From Ilumatobacteraceae bacterium (GTDB lineage: Bacteria; Actinomycetota; Acidimicrobiia; Acidimicrobiales; Ilumatobacteraceae), in the NCBI GenBank assembly GCA_019090765.1, contig JAHRVJ010000145.1:1-8260 (forward strand): a stretch of 8,260 nt of DNA. Reading direction: 5' to 3'. A model generated the notes under the pieces. It did no database searches, was not told where the DNA came from, and saw only the letters and a list, made by a program, of their open reading frames with translations. Shown here in pieces: positions 1 through 6,338 of this stretch. The position numbers and the translations under genes are program-made. Positions within the stretch are counted from its first letter, which is position 1; the number at the start of each line of letters is the position of its first letter.

Positions 1-1086
1 GTCATCGAGGTTGTCAAGGGCGGCCTCATCGTCGACATCGGGCTGCGCGGCTTCTTGCCCGCATCGCTCGTCGAGCTGCGCCGTGTTCGCGATCTTGCGC
101 CGTACATCGGCGAGACCGTGCACGCCAAGATCATCGAACTCGACAAGAACCGCAACAATGTTGTTCTGTCGCGTCGGGCCTATCTCGAAGAGAACCAGAA
201 AGAGACTCGCGATCAGTTCCTCAACAACCTCAAGGTTGGCGAGGTTCGCGAGGGCACAGTGTCCTCGGTCGTTTCCTTCGGCGCATTCGTCGATCTCGGA
301 GGCATGGACGGACTCATCCATGTCAGCGAGCTTTCCTGGAAGCACGTCGACCATCCCGGCTCAGTCGTTACTGTCGGCGACCCGGTCAAGGTTCAGGTTC
401 TCGACGTCGACTTCAGCCGCGAGCGCATCAGCCTCTCGCTGAAAGCGACACAGCAAGACCCATGGCAAGAGTTCGCCGAAGGCCACCAGGTCGAGCAGCT
501 CGTTTACGGTCGGGTCACCAAGCTCGTTCAGTTCGGTGCATTCGTCCAGGTTGGCGAAGGCATCGAGGGTCTGGTCCACATCTCGGAGATGTCGGCCCAC
601 CACGTCGAGTCGCCCGAGCAGGTTGTTACACCCGGCGAAGAGCTATGGGTCAAGATTATCGATCTCGATCTAGCCCGTCGTCGCATCAGCCTGTCGATCA
701 AGCAAGCCGCCGAGGGTGGCGAGCTGGCCGCTGAGTATCGCGAGCACTTCGAAGTCGACTCCTCGGGTAACTGGGTGCAGGGCGAGGCTTCTGCTGAAGC
801 CGAAGCTGCATGGACCGAGTACTACGGCGAAGACGGAGAAGAAGGGGCCGCCGTCCCGGCTGCTGACGCTGCAGTTGACGGCGAGGCACCAGCAGCAGTT
901 GAGGCTCCGGCTGAGACCGAAGCCCCAGCAGTAGCAGAAGCCCCTGCGGAGGTTGAGACCCCAGCAGCAGCTGAGACGCCTGCAGAGGTCGAAGCTCCCG
1001 CAGAGGTCGAAACACCTGCCGCAGAAGAGGCACCTGCTGCCCCTGCTGAGGAAACCGCTCCGAGCGAAGCTCCAACAGAGGGGTAG
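1..1086 (+). CDS. rpsA: 30S ribosomal protein S1, 3' part (5' end outside window)
   Basis: S1 binds mRNA on the small ribosomal subunit and helps load it for initiation. The frame is open from base 1 with no start, so the gene begins upstream; it ends with TAG at 1084-1086. The 361 visible residues hold the end of one S1 RNA-binding (OB-fold) domain (about 1-62), a complete one (about 77-150, with SFGAFVDLGGMDGLIHVSEL) and another (about 163-236, with QFGAFVQVGEGIEGLVHISEM). The spacing suits the four-domain S1 of Actinobacteria, with the first domain and part of the second missing. From about residue 245 the protein becomes a low-complexity acidic tail rich in Ala, Glu and Pro (repeats such as AEVETPAA and AEVEAPAE) that runs to the C-terminus. 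A TTG at 55 is internal and not a start. coaE follows on the same strand, an order common in Actinobacteria. Confidence 0.96.
   Translation, partial: VIEVVKGGLIVDIGLRGFLPASLVELRRVRDLAPYIGETVHAKIIELDKNRNNVVLSRRAYLEENQKETRDQFLNNLKVGEVREGTVSSVVSFGAFVDLGGMDGLIHVSELSWKHVDHPGSVVTVGDPVKVQVLDVDFSRERISLSLKATQQDPWQEFAEGHQVEQLVYGRVTKLVQFGAFVQVGEGIEGLVHISEMSAHHVESPEQVVTPGEELWVKIIDLDLARRRISLSIKQAAEGGELAAEYREHFEVDSSGNWVQGEASAEAEAAWTEYYGEDGEEGAAVPAADAAVDGEAPAAVEAPAETEAPAVAEAPAEVETPAAAETPAEVEAPAEVETPAAEEAPAAPAEETAPSEAPTEG
787..1083 (+). repeat. Low-complexity Ala/Glu/Pro repeat tail of S1
   Basis: This is the coding region for the C-terminal tail of S1. It consists of irregular units of four to eight residues built on (V/A)E(A/T)PA, dense from about base 880 onward. 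Synonymous codons differ between units (for example gaggttgag, gaggtcgaa), so protein composition appears to be conserved more than DNA sequence. The tail is probably disordered and strongly acidic. Confidence 0.8.
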
Positions 1087-1095
1087 CTCTCCGCC

Positions 1096-1110
1096 GAGGC
1101 TGACAGCCTC
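1096..1110 (+). other. Small perfect hairpin after rpsA stop
   Basis: GAGGCT and AGCCTC form a perfect 6-bp inverted repeat around a GAC loop, starting nine bases after the rpsA stop. It is followed by AAAA rather than a T run, so it is not a classical intrinsic terminator on the plus strand. It may protect the rpsA mRNA 3' end or act with the larger hairpin downstream. Confidence 0.45.
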
Positions 1111-1124
1111 AAAACGCATAATTG

Positions 1125-1166
1125 ATGATGGCCGGCTGGGACTGAAGGGTCCGGGTCGGCCATTAT
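1125..1166 (+). terminator. Long hairpin between rpsA and coaE (terminator-like)
   Basis: The arms ATGATGGCCG (1125-1134) and CGGCCATTAT (1157-1166) pair over 10 bp with one G·U. Pairing continues inward through three more pairs (two of them G·U), one G-G mismatch, and then GGAC/GTCC closing a six-base loop, giving a near-continuous stem of about 17 bp. It is followed by the weakly T-rich TCATTC rather than a true U tract. Terminators without U tracts occur in Actinobacteria, so an rpsA terminator is the likely reading. A structured leader for coaE is the alternative, because the coaE ATG lies only six bases after the stem. Confidence 0.55.
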
Positions 1167-1172
1167 TCATTC

Positions 1173-1769
1173 ATGATTCTGATTGGTCTTACAGGGGGCA
1201 TCGGCGCTGGCAAGTCGACTGTGTCGGCGCTACTTGCCAAACATGGGGCAGTGATCGTTGACGCCGACCAGATCGCCCGCGACATCCAGTCACCGGGTAG
1301 CCCGGTGTTAGCCGCGATGGCCGAGCGCTTTGGCGAGCACATCATCAGCGACGTTGACGGTTCGCTCATTCGAGCTGCGGTTGCCGAAATCGTGTTCAAC
1401 GACGAATCGGCGTTGAAGGACCTCAACGGCATCGTTCATCCCGCCATGCAGTCCGAGATCGGTCGGCAAATTGCTGCCCATGCCGACACTGACCACTTGG
1501 TCGTGTTGGACTTCCCGCTGCTGGGGGAGAACCCACGTGAGGGTTTGAGCGCCACAGTTGTGGTCGATATCGCTGTTGAGGTGGCCGTTGAGCGTCTGGT
1601 GGAGCAGCGGGGGATGGACGAAGCGGATGCCCATTCGCGGGTCAGTAGCCAGATCAGTCGAGAGGATCGGCTCGCCACGGCGACGCATGTGATCGACAAC
1701 GGCGGCGGCCTCGCGGCGCTTTCCGATCAGGTCGACAAGTTGTGGAGCGAGCTGGTCCAGCTCAGCTGA
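1173..1769 (+). CDS. coaE: Dephospho-CoA kinase
   Basis: CoaE phosphorylates the 3'-hydroxyl of dephospho-CoA with ATP, the last step of coenzyme A synthesis, in the cytosol. The 198-residue protein has the P-loop GGIGAGKST at 8-16, the family DADQIARD segment at 30-37, Arg67 in the SLIRAAVAEIVF stretch, the VHP motif ending at 90, DFPLL at 113-117, and a C-terminal SREDR...VIDNGG block at about 162-178. The ATG at 1173 is effectively fixed: the first beta strand starts at residue 2, and an in-frame TGA lies just upstream at 1143 with no start codon between. No Shine-Dalgarno is visible; a strong hairpin sits there instead. The protein is the kinase domain only, whereas mycobacterial CoaE carries an extra C-terminal UPF0157 domain. 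Its end overlaps the convergent GGCT-like gene by 8 nt. Confidence 0.95.
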   Translation: MILIGLTGGIGAGKSTVSALLAKHGAVIVDADQIARDIQSPGSPVLAAMAERFGEHIISDVDGSLIRAAVAEIVFNDESALKDLNGIVHPAMQSEIGRQIAAHADTDHLVVLDFPLLGENPREGLSATVVVDIAVEVAVERLVEQRGMDEADAHSRVSSQISREDRLATATHVIDNGGGLAALSDQVDKLWSELVQLS

Positions 1770-2334
1770 ACGAGATGTCGGTAACTGGCACATCGGGTGC
1801 TGGCGTGGTGAGAAACTGGTCGTGGTGTTCGGGACTGAGTCCTGAGAACGCACCATTTACGAGATCCCAATACCTTCGCTCGATCGCTGCACGGCCAGCG
1901 TCGCGTCCCTGCTCATAGCGTTGGATCGCGCTCGGGCGTGGCACGTAGGTGACGACCTGGCCGGTTGCCGGGAGGTCTTCGTACCGGATCAAGTCGGTCA
2001 CGTCTGTGCGTTCGTAGTGGCGCTCGCGCTGGTCGAGATTGGCTAGTTCGTCGGCTGTAACGCGGATCGCTACACCGTTGCAGGTTTCGGATGCAGCCAC
2101 GGTTAGGCCAAGAGCGATGACCAGACCGTTGTTGACCTCAACTTCTTCATGACGCCAATTGCCGGGCGGCCCGTGGGAGCCGTAGTTCCAGCGTCGGCCG
2201 TACCCATCAAGGTGGCCAACCCTCAAGTCAGTGGCGGCTTGGGGTTCCCGACCGATTGTTCGGGCTATCGAAGTTGGTGAAACTAGCGACCCGTAGCCGA
2301 AGACCCAGGTATCGGACCGATGTGGCGCGGTCAA
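1762..2334 (-). CDS. Gamma-glutamylcyclotransferase-like protein
   Basis: This 190-residue protein belongs to the GGCT/AIG2/ChaC-like fold, whose members release 5-oxoproline from gamma-glutamyl compounds including glutathione. It shows the diagnostic FGYGSL at 12-17 (substrate-binding loop), a GYGRRWN segment at 44-50, and a late motif LDQRERHY at 100-107 in which Glu104 is the best candidate for the catalytic acid. The start is TTG at 2334-2332, overlapping the TGA of the upstream peroxidase gene as TTGA. No ATG or GTG lies between this point and the conserved FGYGSL, so TTG is the best available start, and translation is probably coupled to the peroxidase. The true substrate could be a different gamma-glutamyl amine or peptide. 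The fold assignment is secure, the substrate is not. Confidence 0.82.
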   Translation of the reverse strand: MTAPHRSDTWVFGYGSLVSPTSIARTIGREPQAATDLRVGHLDGYGRRWNYGSHGPPGNWRHEEVEVNNGLVIALGLTVAASETCNGVAIRVTADELANLDQRERHYERTDVTDLIRYEDLPATGQVVTYVPRPSAIQRYEQGRDAGRAAIERRYWDLVNGAFSGLSPEHHDQFLTTPAPDVPVTDISFS

Positions 2335-2804
2335 CGAAGACCGGAGATGACCTCGGCGACCTCTTCCGGGGTTGTTTGAGGAGCAAAGCGTTGCACGACG
2401 TTTCCAGTTCCGTCGACAAGGAATTTCTCAAAGTTCCAGGTGATGTCAGCTGAGTCGGCATCTCCCGGTTGCTCGGATTTGAGCCACTTGTACAGCGGCG
2501 CTGCGCCTTCGCCGTTGACTTCGATCTTGTGGAACATTGGGAACGTCACACCGAACTTGGATGACGCGAACTCGGCAATCTCGGCGTCGGTGCCAGGCTC
2601 TTGAGCGCCGAATTGGTTACAGGGAAAACCGAGGACCGTGACGTCATCGTTGTCGTCGTGTAGCGCACGCAGACCTGCGTACTGAGGAGTAAGGCCTCAA
2701 TTGCTCGCAACGTTGACGATGAGACAGGTCTGGCCTTCGTAGCTACTGAAGGAGACTTGATCACCGGTAATCGAGGTCATCTCGAAGTCGTGAAAGGTTG
2801 TCAT
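2331..2804 (-). CDS. Glutathione peroxidase, selenoprotein (in-frame UGA read as Sec)
   Basis: Members of this family reduce hydrogen peroxide or organic hydroperoxides using a peroxidatic Cys or Sec and a thiol donor. Starting from ATG at 2804 the product has 157 residues, the usual compact bacterial length, and resembles E. coli BtuE throughout. Position 36 is a TGA codon (2699-2697) inside the family signature VASN-x-GLTPQY, where other members carry Cys or Sec. The same frame continues through LGFPCNQFGAQEPG, VTFPMFHKIEVNGEG and WNFEKFLV to a TGA at 2333-2331. The other catalytic residues are present: Gln68, Trp123 and Asn124. No Cys occupies the usual resolving position (EFASSKFG, about 78-85), and the only other Cys are at 27 and 62. 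A SECIS-like hairpin follows the UGA. The frame is also open upstream to ATG 2879, which would add 25 residues, but family alignment favours 2804; no Shine-Dalgarno decides. It probably forms an operon with the GGCT-like gene. Confidence 0.92.
2660..2696 (-). promoter_or_regulatory. Bacterial SECIS element in the peroxidase mRNA
   Basis: On the mRNA strand, GUACGC (2682-2677) and GCGUGC (2670-2665) form a six-pair stem including one U·G, closing a six-base loop AGGUCU (2676-2671). The first loop base is the 21st nucleotide after the UGA. Bacterial SECIS elements are small stem-loops inside the coding region just after the UGA, with a GG(U) in the apical loop that SelB recognises. The apical sequence GCAGGUCUGC is the same as in E. 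coli fdhF as I recall it. The lower stem is poorly paired and there is no obvious bulged U, so the outer limits given are approximate. Confidence 0.82.
2697..2699 (-). other. Selenocysteine UGA codon
   Basis: The in-frame TGA sits at the peroxidatic residue of the peroxidase (position 36 from ATG 2804), between Asn35 and Gly37. Coding similarity to the family is strong and in the same frame on both sides, so neither a frameshift nor truncation is needed to explain it. Confidence 0.9.
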
Positions 2805-2921
2805 GGCGGCGATGCTAGCCAACGCCATGTGGGATGCGGCGAGTTGCAGTACGAGTCCGGTCTCTGGAGTAGGTAACATTCATTCTGCTCATGTCCGACG
2901 ATCGACAACGAAGTTGACACC
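2805..2921. promoter_or_regulatory. Divergent intergenic region between peroxidase and CNNM gene
   Basis: This gap separates the minus-strand peroxidase from the plus-strand CNNM gene, so it should hold promoters for both. The only -10-like match I see is TAACAT at 2874-2879 for the plus strand, with no convincing -35 at the right distance. A TTGACA at 2914-2919 is too close to the CNNM start to serve it. No operator-like palindrome was found. If the peroxidase starts at 2879 instead, the gap shrinks to 42 nt. Confidence 0.3.
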
Positions 2922-4301
2922 TTGCTGACCGCCCTAGGGCTCCTTGGTGTGGTCGCGTTGATCGCGGCGAACGGGTATTTCGTCGCTGTGGAGTTTGCCT
3001 TCGTCGCTGCTCGACGTTCGCGGTTTCAGGAGCAGTCCGCGTTGGGAGACCGGAAGGCAACTCGGGCCATTGCCGTACATAAGAGGCTGAGCTTCATGCT
3101 GTCGGGTGCGCAGCTTGGCATCACCGTCACAACTTTGGTGCTGGGTTTCGTCGCCGAGCCAGCGATCGCTGGAGCAATTGAGCCACTGCTTGAAGCAGTA
3201 GGAATTCCCGAGTCGGCGACGTTTGGGATCTCACTGGCGATTGCGCTGGTGCTGGCAACAATGGGCCAAATGGTTTTCGGTGAATTAGCACCGAAGAACC
3301 TGGCAATTGCCAAGCCCGAACCGATTGCACGTGCCCTCGCTCCCTCCACGTGGATCTTCATGCGTGTGGCCAGCCCGCTAATCCGGCTGTTTGATGGTTC
3401 CGCAAACCGTCTGCTGCGGCTGGTGGGAGTGGAGCCAATCGACGAGCTCCATGCAGCGGTTTCGACCGAGGAACTCGACCTCATTGTTGATTCCTCTGCC
3501 GAGAGTGGTCATCTCAGCCTGCTGCAGGCAACTCTGTTAGAGCGAGCGATTGACTTCGCGGACCTAGAGGCCTCCGACGCGATGGTCCCTTGGAATCGGA
3601 CGGTCACGATCGATGCCAGTGCATCGGCCGCGGATCTGCGCGATCTGATGGCGTCAACTCATTCTCGTTTCCCGGTCCTTGACGATGATGGACAGGCGCT
3701 CGGAATCGTGCATGCCAAGGATCTACTGGCAGTGGATCGTTCGAGCTACGACAGCGTGCAAGTCACGTCGATGTTCCACGAACTGCTGGCCGTTCCCGAG
3801 GCGGCGGGCCTCAATGTTGTGCTGACGGAACTTCGAGAGCACTCGACGGAGATGGCGATCGTCATTGACGAGTATGGCGGTCCGGCCGGCGTGGTCACTT
3901 TGGAAGACATTGTCGAGGAACTGGTTGGGGAGATTGAAGACGAGCACGATCCGAACGCGCCCGGTTCGCACATCGAGCTCTATCCAGGGGTGTGGTTAGT
4001 GGCGGCGACCGTTCGTCCCGATGAAATCGAGCGGATTACGGGGCTTGAACTTCCCGACGGTGAATATGACACGGTTGCGGGGTTGGTTCTCGACCGGCTT
4101 GAGCGGATGGCTGAGGTCGGTGACAAGGTCGTGGTCGATGGGGTGAAGATTGAGGTGCTTGAGGTTGACGGCTTCGCGATTTCGCAAGTTCAACTTCAGG
4201 TTGACCCAGCCGGGCTCCCCGACGCCGACGCTGGCCACGAACCCCGATTGGATACTGGCCGCGGCACCGAGCCGACCAATGACGTGGAGCCACCTCAATG
4301 A
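2922..4301 (+). CDS. CNNM/CorC-HlyC family membrane protein, first copy
   Basis: This 459-residue protein has the standard three-part layout of the family. A DUF21/CNNM transmembrane domain covers about 1-175, with helices near 3-30, 60-90 and 100-120, plus SGAQLGIT at 61-68 and FGELAPK at 119-125. A CBS pair follows at about 218-337, containing IDEYGGPAGVVTLEDIVEEL from 315. A CorC_HlyC domain lies at about 350-427. Family members are linked to Mg2+/Co2+ efflux or homeostasis; older 'hemolysin' labels are misleading. A hydrophilic tail (about 428-459) follows. The start is TTG at 2922: the upstream frame has no ATG or GTG and this codon just precedes the first hydrophobic helix, though an earlier non-ATG start is possible. 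The TGA overlaps the ATG of the next gene (ATGA), suggesting coupled translation of two related subunits. Confidence 0.9.
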   Translation: MLTALGLLGVVALIAANGYFVAVEFAFVAARRSRFQEQSALGDRKATRAIAVHKRLSFMLSGAQLGITVTTLVLGFVAEPAIAGAIEPLLEAVGIPESATFGISLAIALVLATMGQMVFGELAPKNLAIAKPEPIARALAPSTWIFMRVASPLIRLFDGSANRLLRLVGVEPIDELHAAVSTEELDLIVDSSAESGHLSLLQATLLERAIDFADLEASDAMVPWNRTVTIDASASAADLRDLMASTHSRFPVLDDDGQALGIVHAKDLLAVDRSSYDSVQVTSMFHELLAVPEAAGLNVVLTELREHSTEMAIVIDEYGGPAGVVTLEDIVEELVGEIEDEHDPNAPGSHIELYPGVWLVAATVRPDEIERITGLELPDGEYDTVAGLVLDRLERMAEVGDKVVVDGVKIEVLEVDGFAISQVQLQVDPAGLPDADAGHEPRLDTGRGTEPTNDVEPPQ

Positions 4302-5635
4302 TCGCCGCCGAGTCTGGGTTTGACGTCAACTGGTACAGCCTCGGTTTCGCGGCGGTCCTACTGGCGCTCAATGCGTTCTTCGTCGCGGCCGAATTTGCAT
4401 TGCTCGCCTCACGAAGGTCTCGCCTCAAGCAGTTGGCGGCCGAAGGTGACAAGCGCGCGAACCAGGCACTAGCTGGCATCCGCGAACTCACGCTGATGCT
4501 CGCGGGAGCCCAGTTGGGTATCACCATGTGCTCCCTCGGCCTGGGTGCGTTGGCCGAACCGGCGGTATCGGCCATCATCGAAGGCCTGCTTGGCGAGCTA
4601 TTTACCCTCTCCGAGACGGTGCAACACCTCATCGGATTCACACTGGGGATGTCGATTGTCGTATTCCTGCACATGGTGGTTGGCGAGATGGCGCCAAAGT
4701 CGTGGGCGATCTCGCATCCTGAGGAATCGGCGTTGCGGCTGGCCAGACCATTCCGGATCTTCGTCGGTACCTTCCGGCCGATTATCTGGTTGCTCAATTG
4801 GATGGCCAATCTGGTGGTGAAACTGGTGGGTGTTGAGCCAAGCGACGATCGCGCAATGGCACACTCGCCGACCGAGTTGCTATTGCTGATCGAAGAGTCC
4901 GCTGGCCACGGCGGCATCGCGGCCCAGGAGCACGAACTTCTCGCACGCAGCCTCGAGCTCTCGGGTCTTACCGCAGCGGATGCAATGACCGTGCGACGCG
5001 ACATGGTCTCGGTGCCTGGTGATGTGTTGGTCGCTGATCTCGCGGCCGAAGCGCATCGCACAGGGCGCACCCGAATAGTCGTGCACGAGGGTGACCTTGA
5101 CCACGTGCTCGGATTTGTGCACGTCAAAGATGTGCTGCGTCTTCCTGACGGCAGTTGGTCAACGACATCAGCGGCGAGCGTTTCCCGGCCAATCATGGTC
5201 ACCCCCGAGCATCATGGTCTTGAGGACCTGTTGCTAGAGATGCGGACGGGGCGTCATCACATTGCACTAGTGGTGGACGAACGTGGAATTGTTGTCGGGC
5301 TGGTCACGCTCGAAGACTTGATTGAGGAGTTGATCGGAGACTTCGACGACGAATCTGATGGCCGTCTTGACGAGTGCGAGAAGCTCGACGACGGTAGCTA
5401 CCGCGTCAGTGGCACGCTGCGCCCCGACGAGTTCGAGGATTACACCGGAGTGAAGCTGCCCGAAGGTGAGTGGCAAACTCTGGCTGGCTACGTGATCGCT
5501 GCACTCGACGAGATTCCAACCGCCGGTGACCGAGTGAAAACGGAAGTCGGAACGTTCGAGGTATTGGCCATGGACGGTTACGCGATCGATTCGCTCCACA
5601 TCCGTTTGGCAGTGCCAGGACATACCTCCGACTGA
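4298..5635 (+). CDS. CNNM/CorC-HlyC family membrane protein, second copy
   Basis: This is a 445-residue paralogue of the upstream gene with the same order of domains. The CNNM membrane domain (about 12-185) contains NAFFVAAEFALLASRRSR from 25, GAQLGIT at 70-76 and VGEMAPKSWA at 128-137. The CBS pair lies at about 228-347, ending in VTLEDLIEELIGDFDDE. The CorC_HlyC domain lies at about 362-440. The predicted role is divalent metal (probably Mg2+) transport or homeostasis, with CBS domains sensing nucleotides. The ATG at 4298 overlaps the preceding stop by four bases. Tandem CNNM paralogues are also known in mycobacteria (Rv1842c/Rv1841c), so hetero-oligomer formation is plausible but is inference. 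The two copies have clearly diverged, so this is not a recent duplication. Confidence 0.92.
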   Translation: MIAAESGFDVNWYSLGFAAVLLALNAFFVAAEFALLASRRSRLKQLAAEGDKRANQALAGIRELTLMLAGAQLGITMCSLGLGALAEPAVSAIIEGLLGELFTLSETVQHLIGFTLGMSIVVFLHMVVGEMAPKSWAISHPEESALRLARPFRIFVGTFRPIIWLLNWMANLVVKLVGVEPSDDRAMAHSPTELLLLIEESAGHGGIAAQEHELLARSLELSGLTAADAMTVRRDMVSVPGDVLVADLAAEAHRTGRTRIVVHEGDLDHVLGFVHVKDVLRLPDGSWSTTSAASVSRPIMVTPEHHGLEDLLLEMRTGRHHIALVVDERGIVVGLVTLEDLIEELIGDFDDESDGRLDECEKLDDGSYRVSGTLRPDEFEDYTGVKLPEGEWQTLAGYVIAALDEIPTAGDRVKTEVGTFEVLAMDGYAIDSLHIRLAVPGHTSD

Positions 5636-5648
5636 GGTCGGTCTAGCG

Positions 5649-6269
5649 ATGGGGTATCCGCGCCGGTTGCTCACCGATCACGAAACCGTCGCCGTAGAGC
5701 TACATCCCCATTGGTGGTACTTCGCTGCCCCGGCGTTGGCGCTGGTTGTTTCAACGGGTATCGGAATCGGAACTCTTATCGAGACTGATGTCGATACCGA
5801 TCCTCGAACGGCTGCAGGCTGGGTGTCGATTGGGCTGATCGCCCTCAGCGCGATCTGGGTGATCATTCGTTACGCGCGGTGGACGACAACGCTGTTCGTG
5901 ATCACCAACTTCCGAGTCATCTACCGATCAGGGCTGATCGCCAAGGGCGGTATCGAGATTCCCCTCGAACGGATCACGACTGTCCACTTTCGACAGAGCA
6001 TCGTTGGGCGTCTGGTGGGATCTGGCGAATTGTTGGTCGAAGCGGGGAGCGAGACGGGTCAGCAGCGCTTCACTGGAATTCGTCAGCCCGACCGGGTGCA
6101 GCGGGTCATCCATTCCCAGATCGCCACCGGCCGCGGCCCGCATGGGGTGCCAGACATGGCGCCCGTGGATGTTGCGGCGCAGCTTGAAAGACTTGAAGGC
6201 ATGCTCGAACGTGGCACGTTGACGCCAGAGGAGTTCGCCTCGCAGAAACGGCGGCTGCTCGAATACTGA
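5649..6269 (+). CDS. Membrane protein with bacterial PH domain and SHOCT tail
   Basis: The 206-residue product has two predicted transmembrane segments (about 22-44 and 57-76), then a bacterial PH domain (bPH_2/DUF304, YdbS-like) at about 77-158 with VITNFRVIYRSGLIAKGG and IPLERITTVHF. It ends in a SHOCT motif at about 174-204, with LERLEGMLERGTLTPEEF and KRRLLE. SHOCT is a short C-terminal module often attached to membrane or stress proteins and probably mediates oligomerisation; its exact role is unknown. The ATG lies 13 nt after the CNNM stop, with GAGG at 5634-5637 as a possible, somewhat distant ribosome-binding site. The gene is likely in the CNNM operon. Its function is not established. 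Confidence 0.85.
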   Translation: MGYPRRLLTDHETVAVELHPHWWYFAAPALALVVSTGIGIGTLIETDVDTDPRTAAGWVSIGLIALSAIWVIIRYARWTTTLFVITNFRVIYRSGLIAKGGIEIPLERITTVHFRQSIVGRLVGSGELLVEAGSETGQQRFTGIRQPDRVQRVIHSQIATGRGPHGVPDMAPVDVAAQLERLEGMLERGTLTPEEFASQKRRLLEY

Positions 6270-6338
6270 GCACCAGCCAGTTGACGCTCCCCGTGTCGGG
6301 TTACGACTCTTACGACTGGCTCTGCAAAGCTCACCGGC
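6270..6338 (+). promoter_or_regulatory. Spacer with inverted and direct repeats before the hydrolase gene
   Basis: AGCCAGT (6275-6281) pairs with ACTGGCT (6315-6321), extendable by a T·G and a G-C pair, and CCCG/CGGG (6290-6293/6297-6300) forms a small hairpin inside it. A direct repeat TTACGACT occurs at 6301-6308 and 6310-6317. TTGACG at 6281-6286 resembles a -35 box, but I see no good -10. It could be a terminator for the PH gene, a promoter/operator for the hydrolase, or both. Confidence 0.3.

Noticed and set aside
670..1170. Minus-strand open frames across the S1 tail
   Set aside because: They are by-products of the repetitive GC-rich tail sequence, with low-complexity products and no conserved motif.
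2546..2764. Minus-strand open frame over the middle of the peroxidase
   Set aside because: It is an out-of-phase shadow; the family motifs are in the peroxidase frame.
2331..2879. Peroxidase region read as a broken pseudogene or two separate small genes
   Set aside because: There is no frameshift, the two halves are in the same phase, the only stop falls exactly on the Cys/Sec position, and a SECIS-like hairpin follows. A random nonsense mutation would not be expected to combine these features.
2891..2917. Short ATG open frame before the first CNNM gene
   Set aside because: Only eight codons long, with no ribosome-binding site; there is not enough evidence for a leader peptide.
2914..2919. 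TTGACA as a -35 box for the first CNNM gene
   Set aside because: It lies three to eight bases before the start codon, so any transcript from it would begin inside the gene.
4036..5202. A 388-codon minus-strand open frame
   Set aside because: It lies antisense to both CNNM genes, is Ser/Arg/Pro-rich with no recognisable domain, and the plus strand has clear family motifs across the region.
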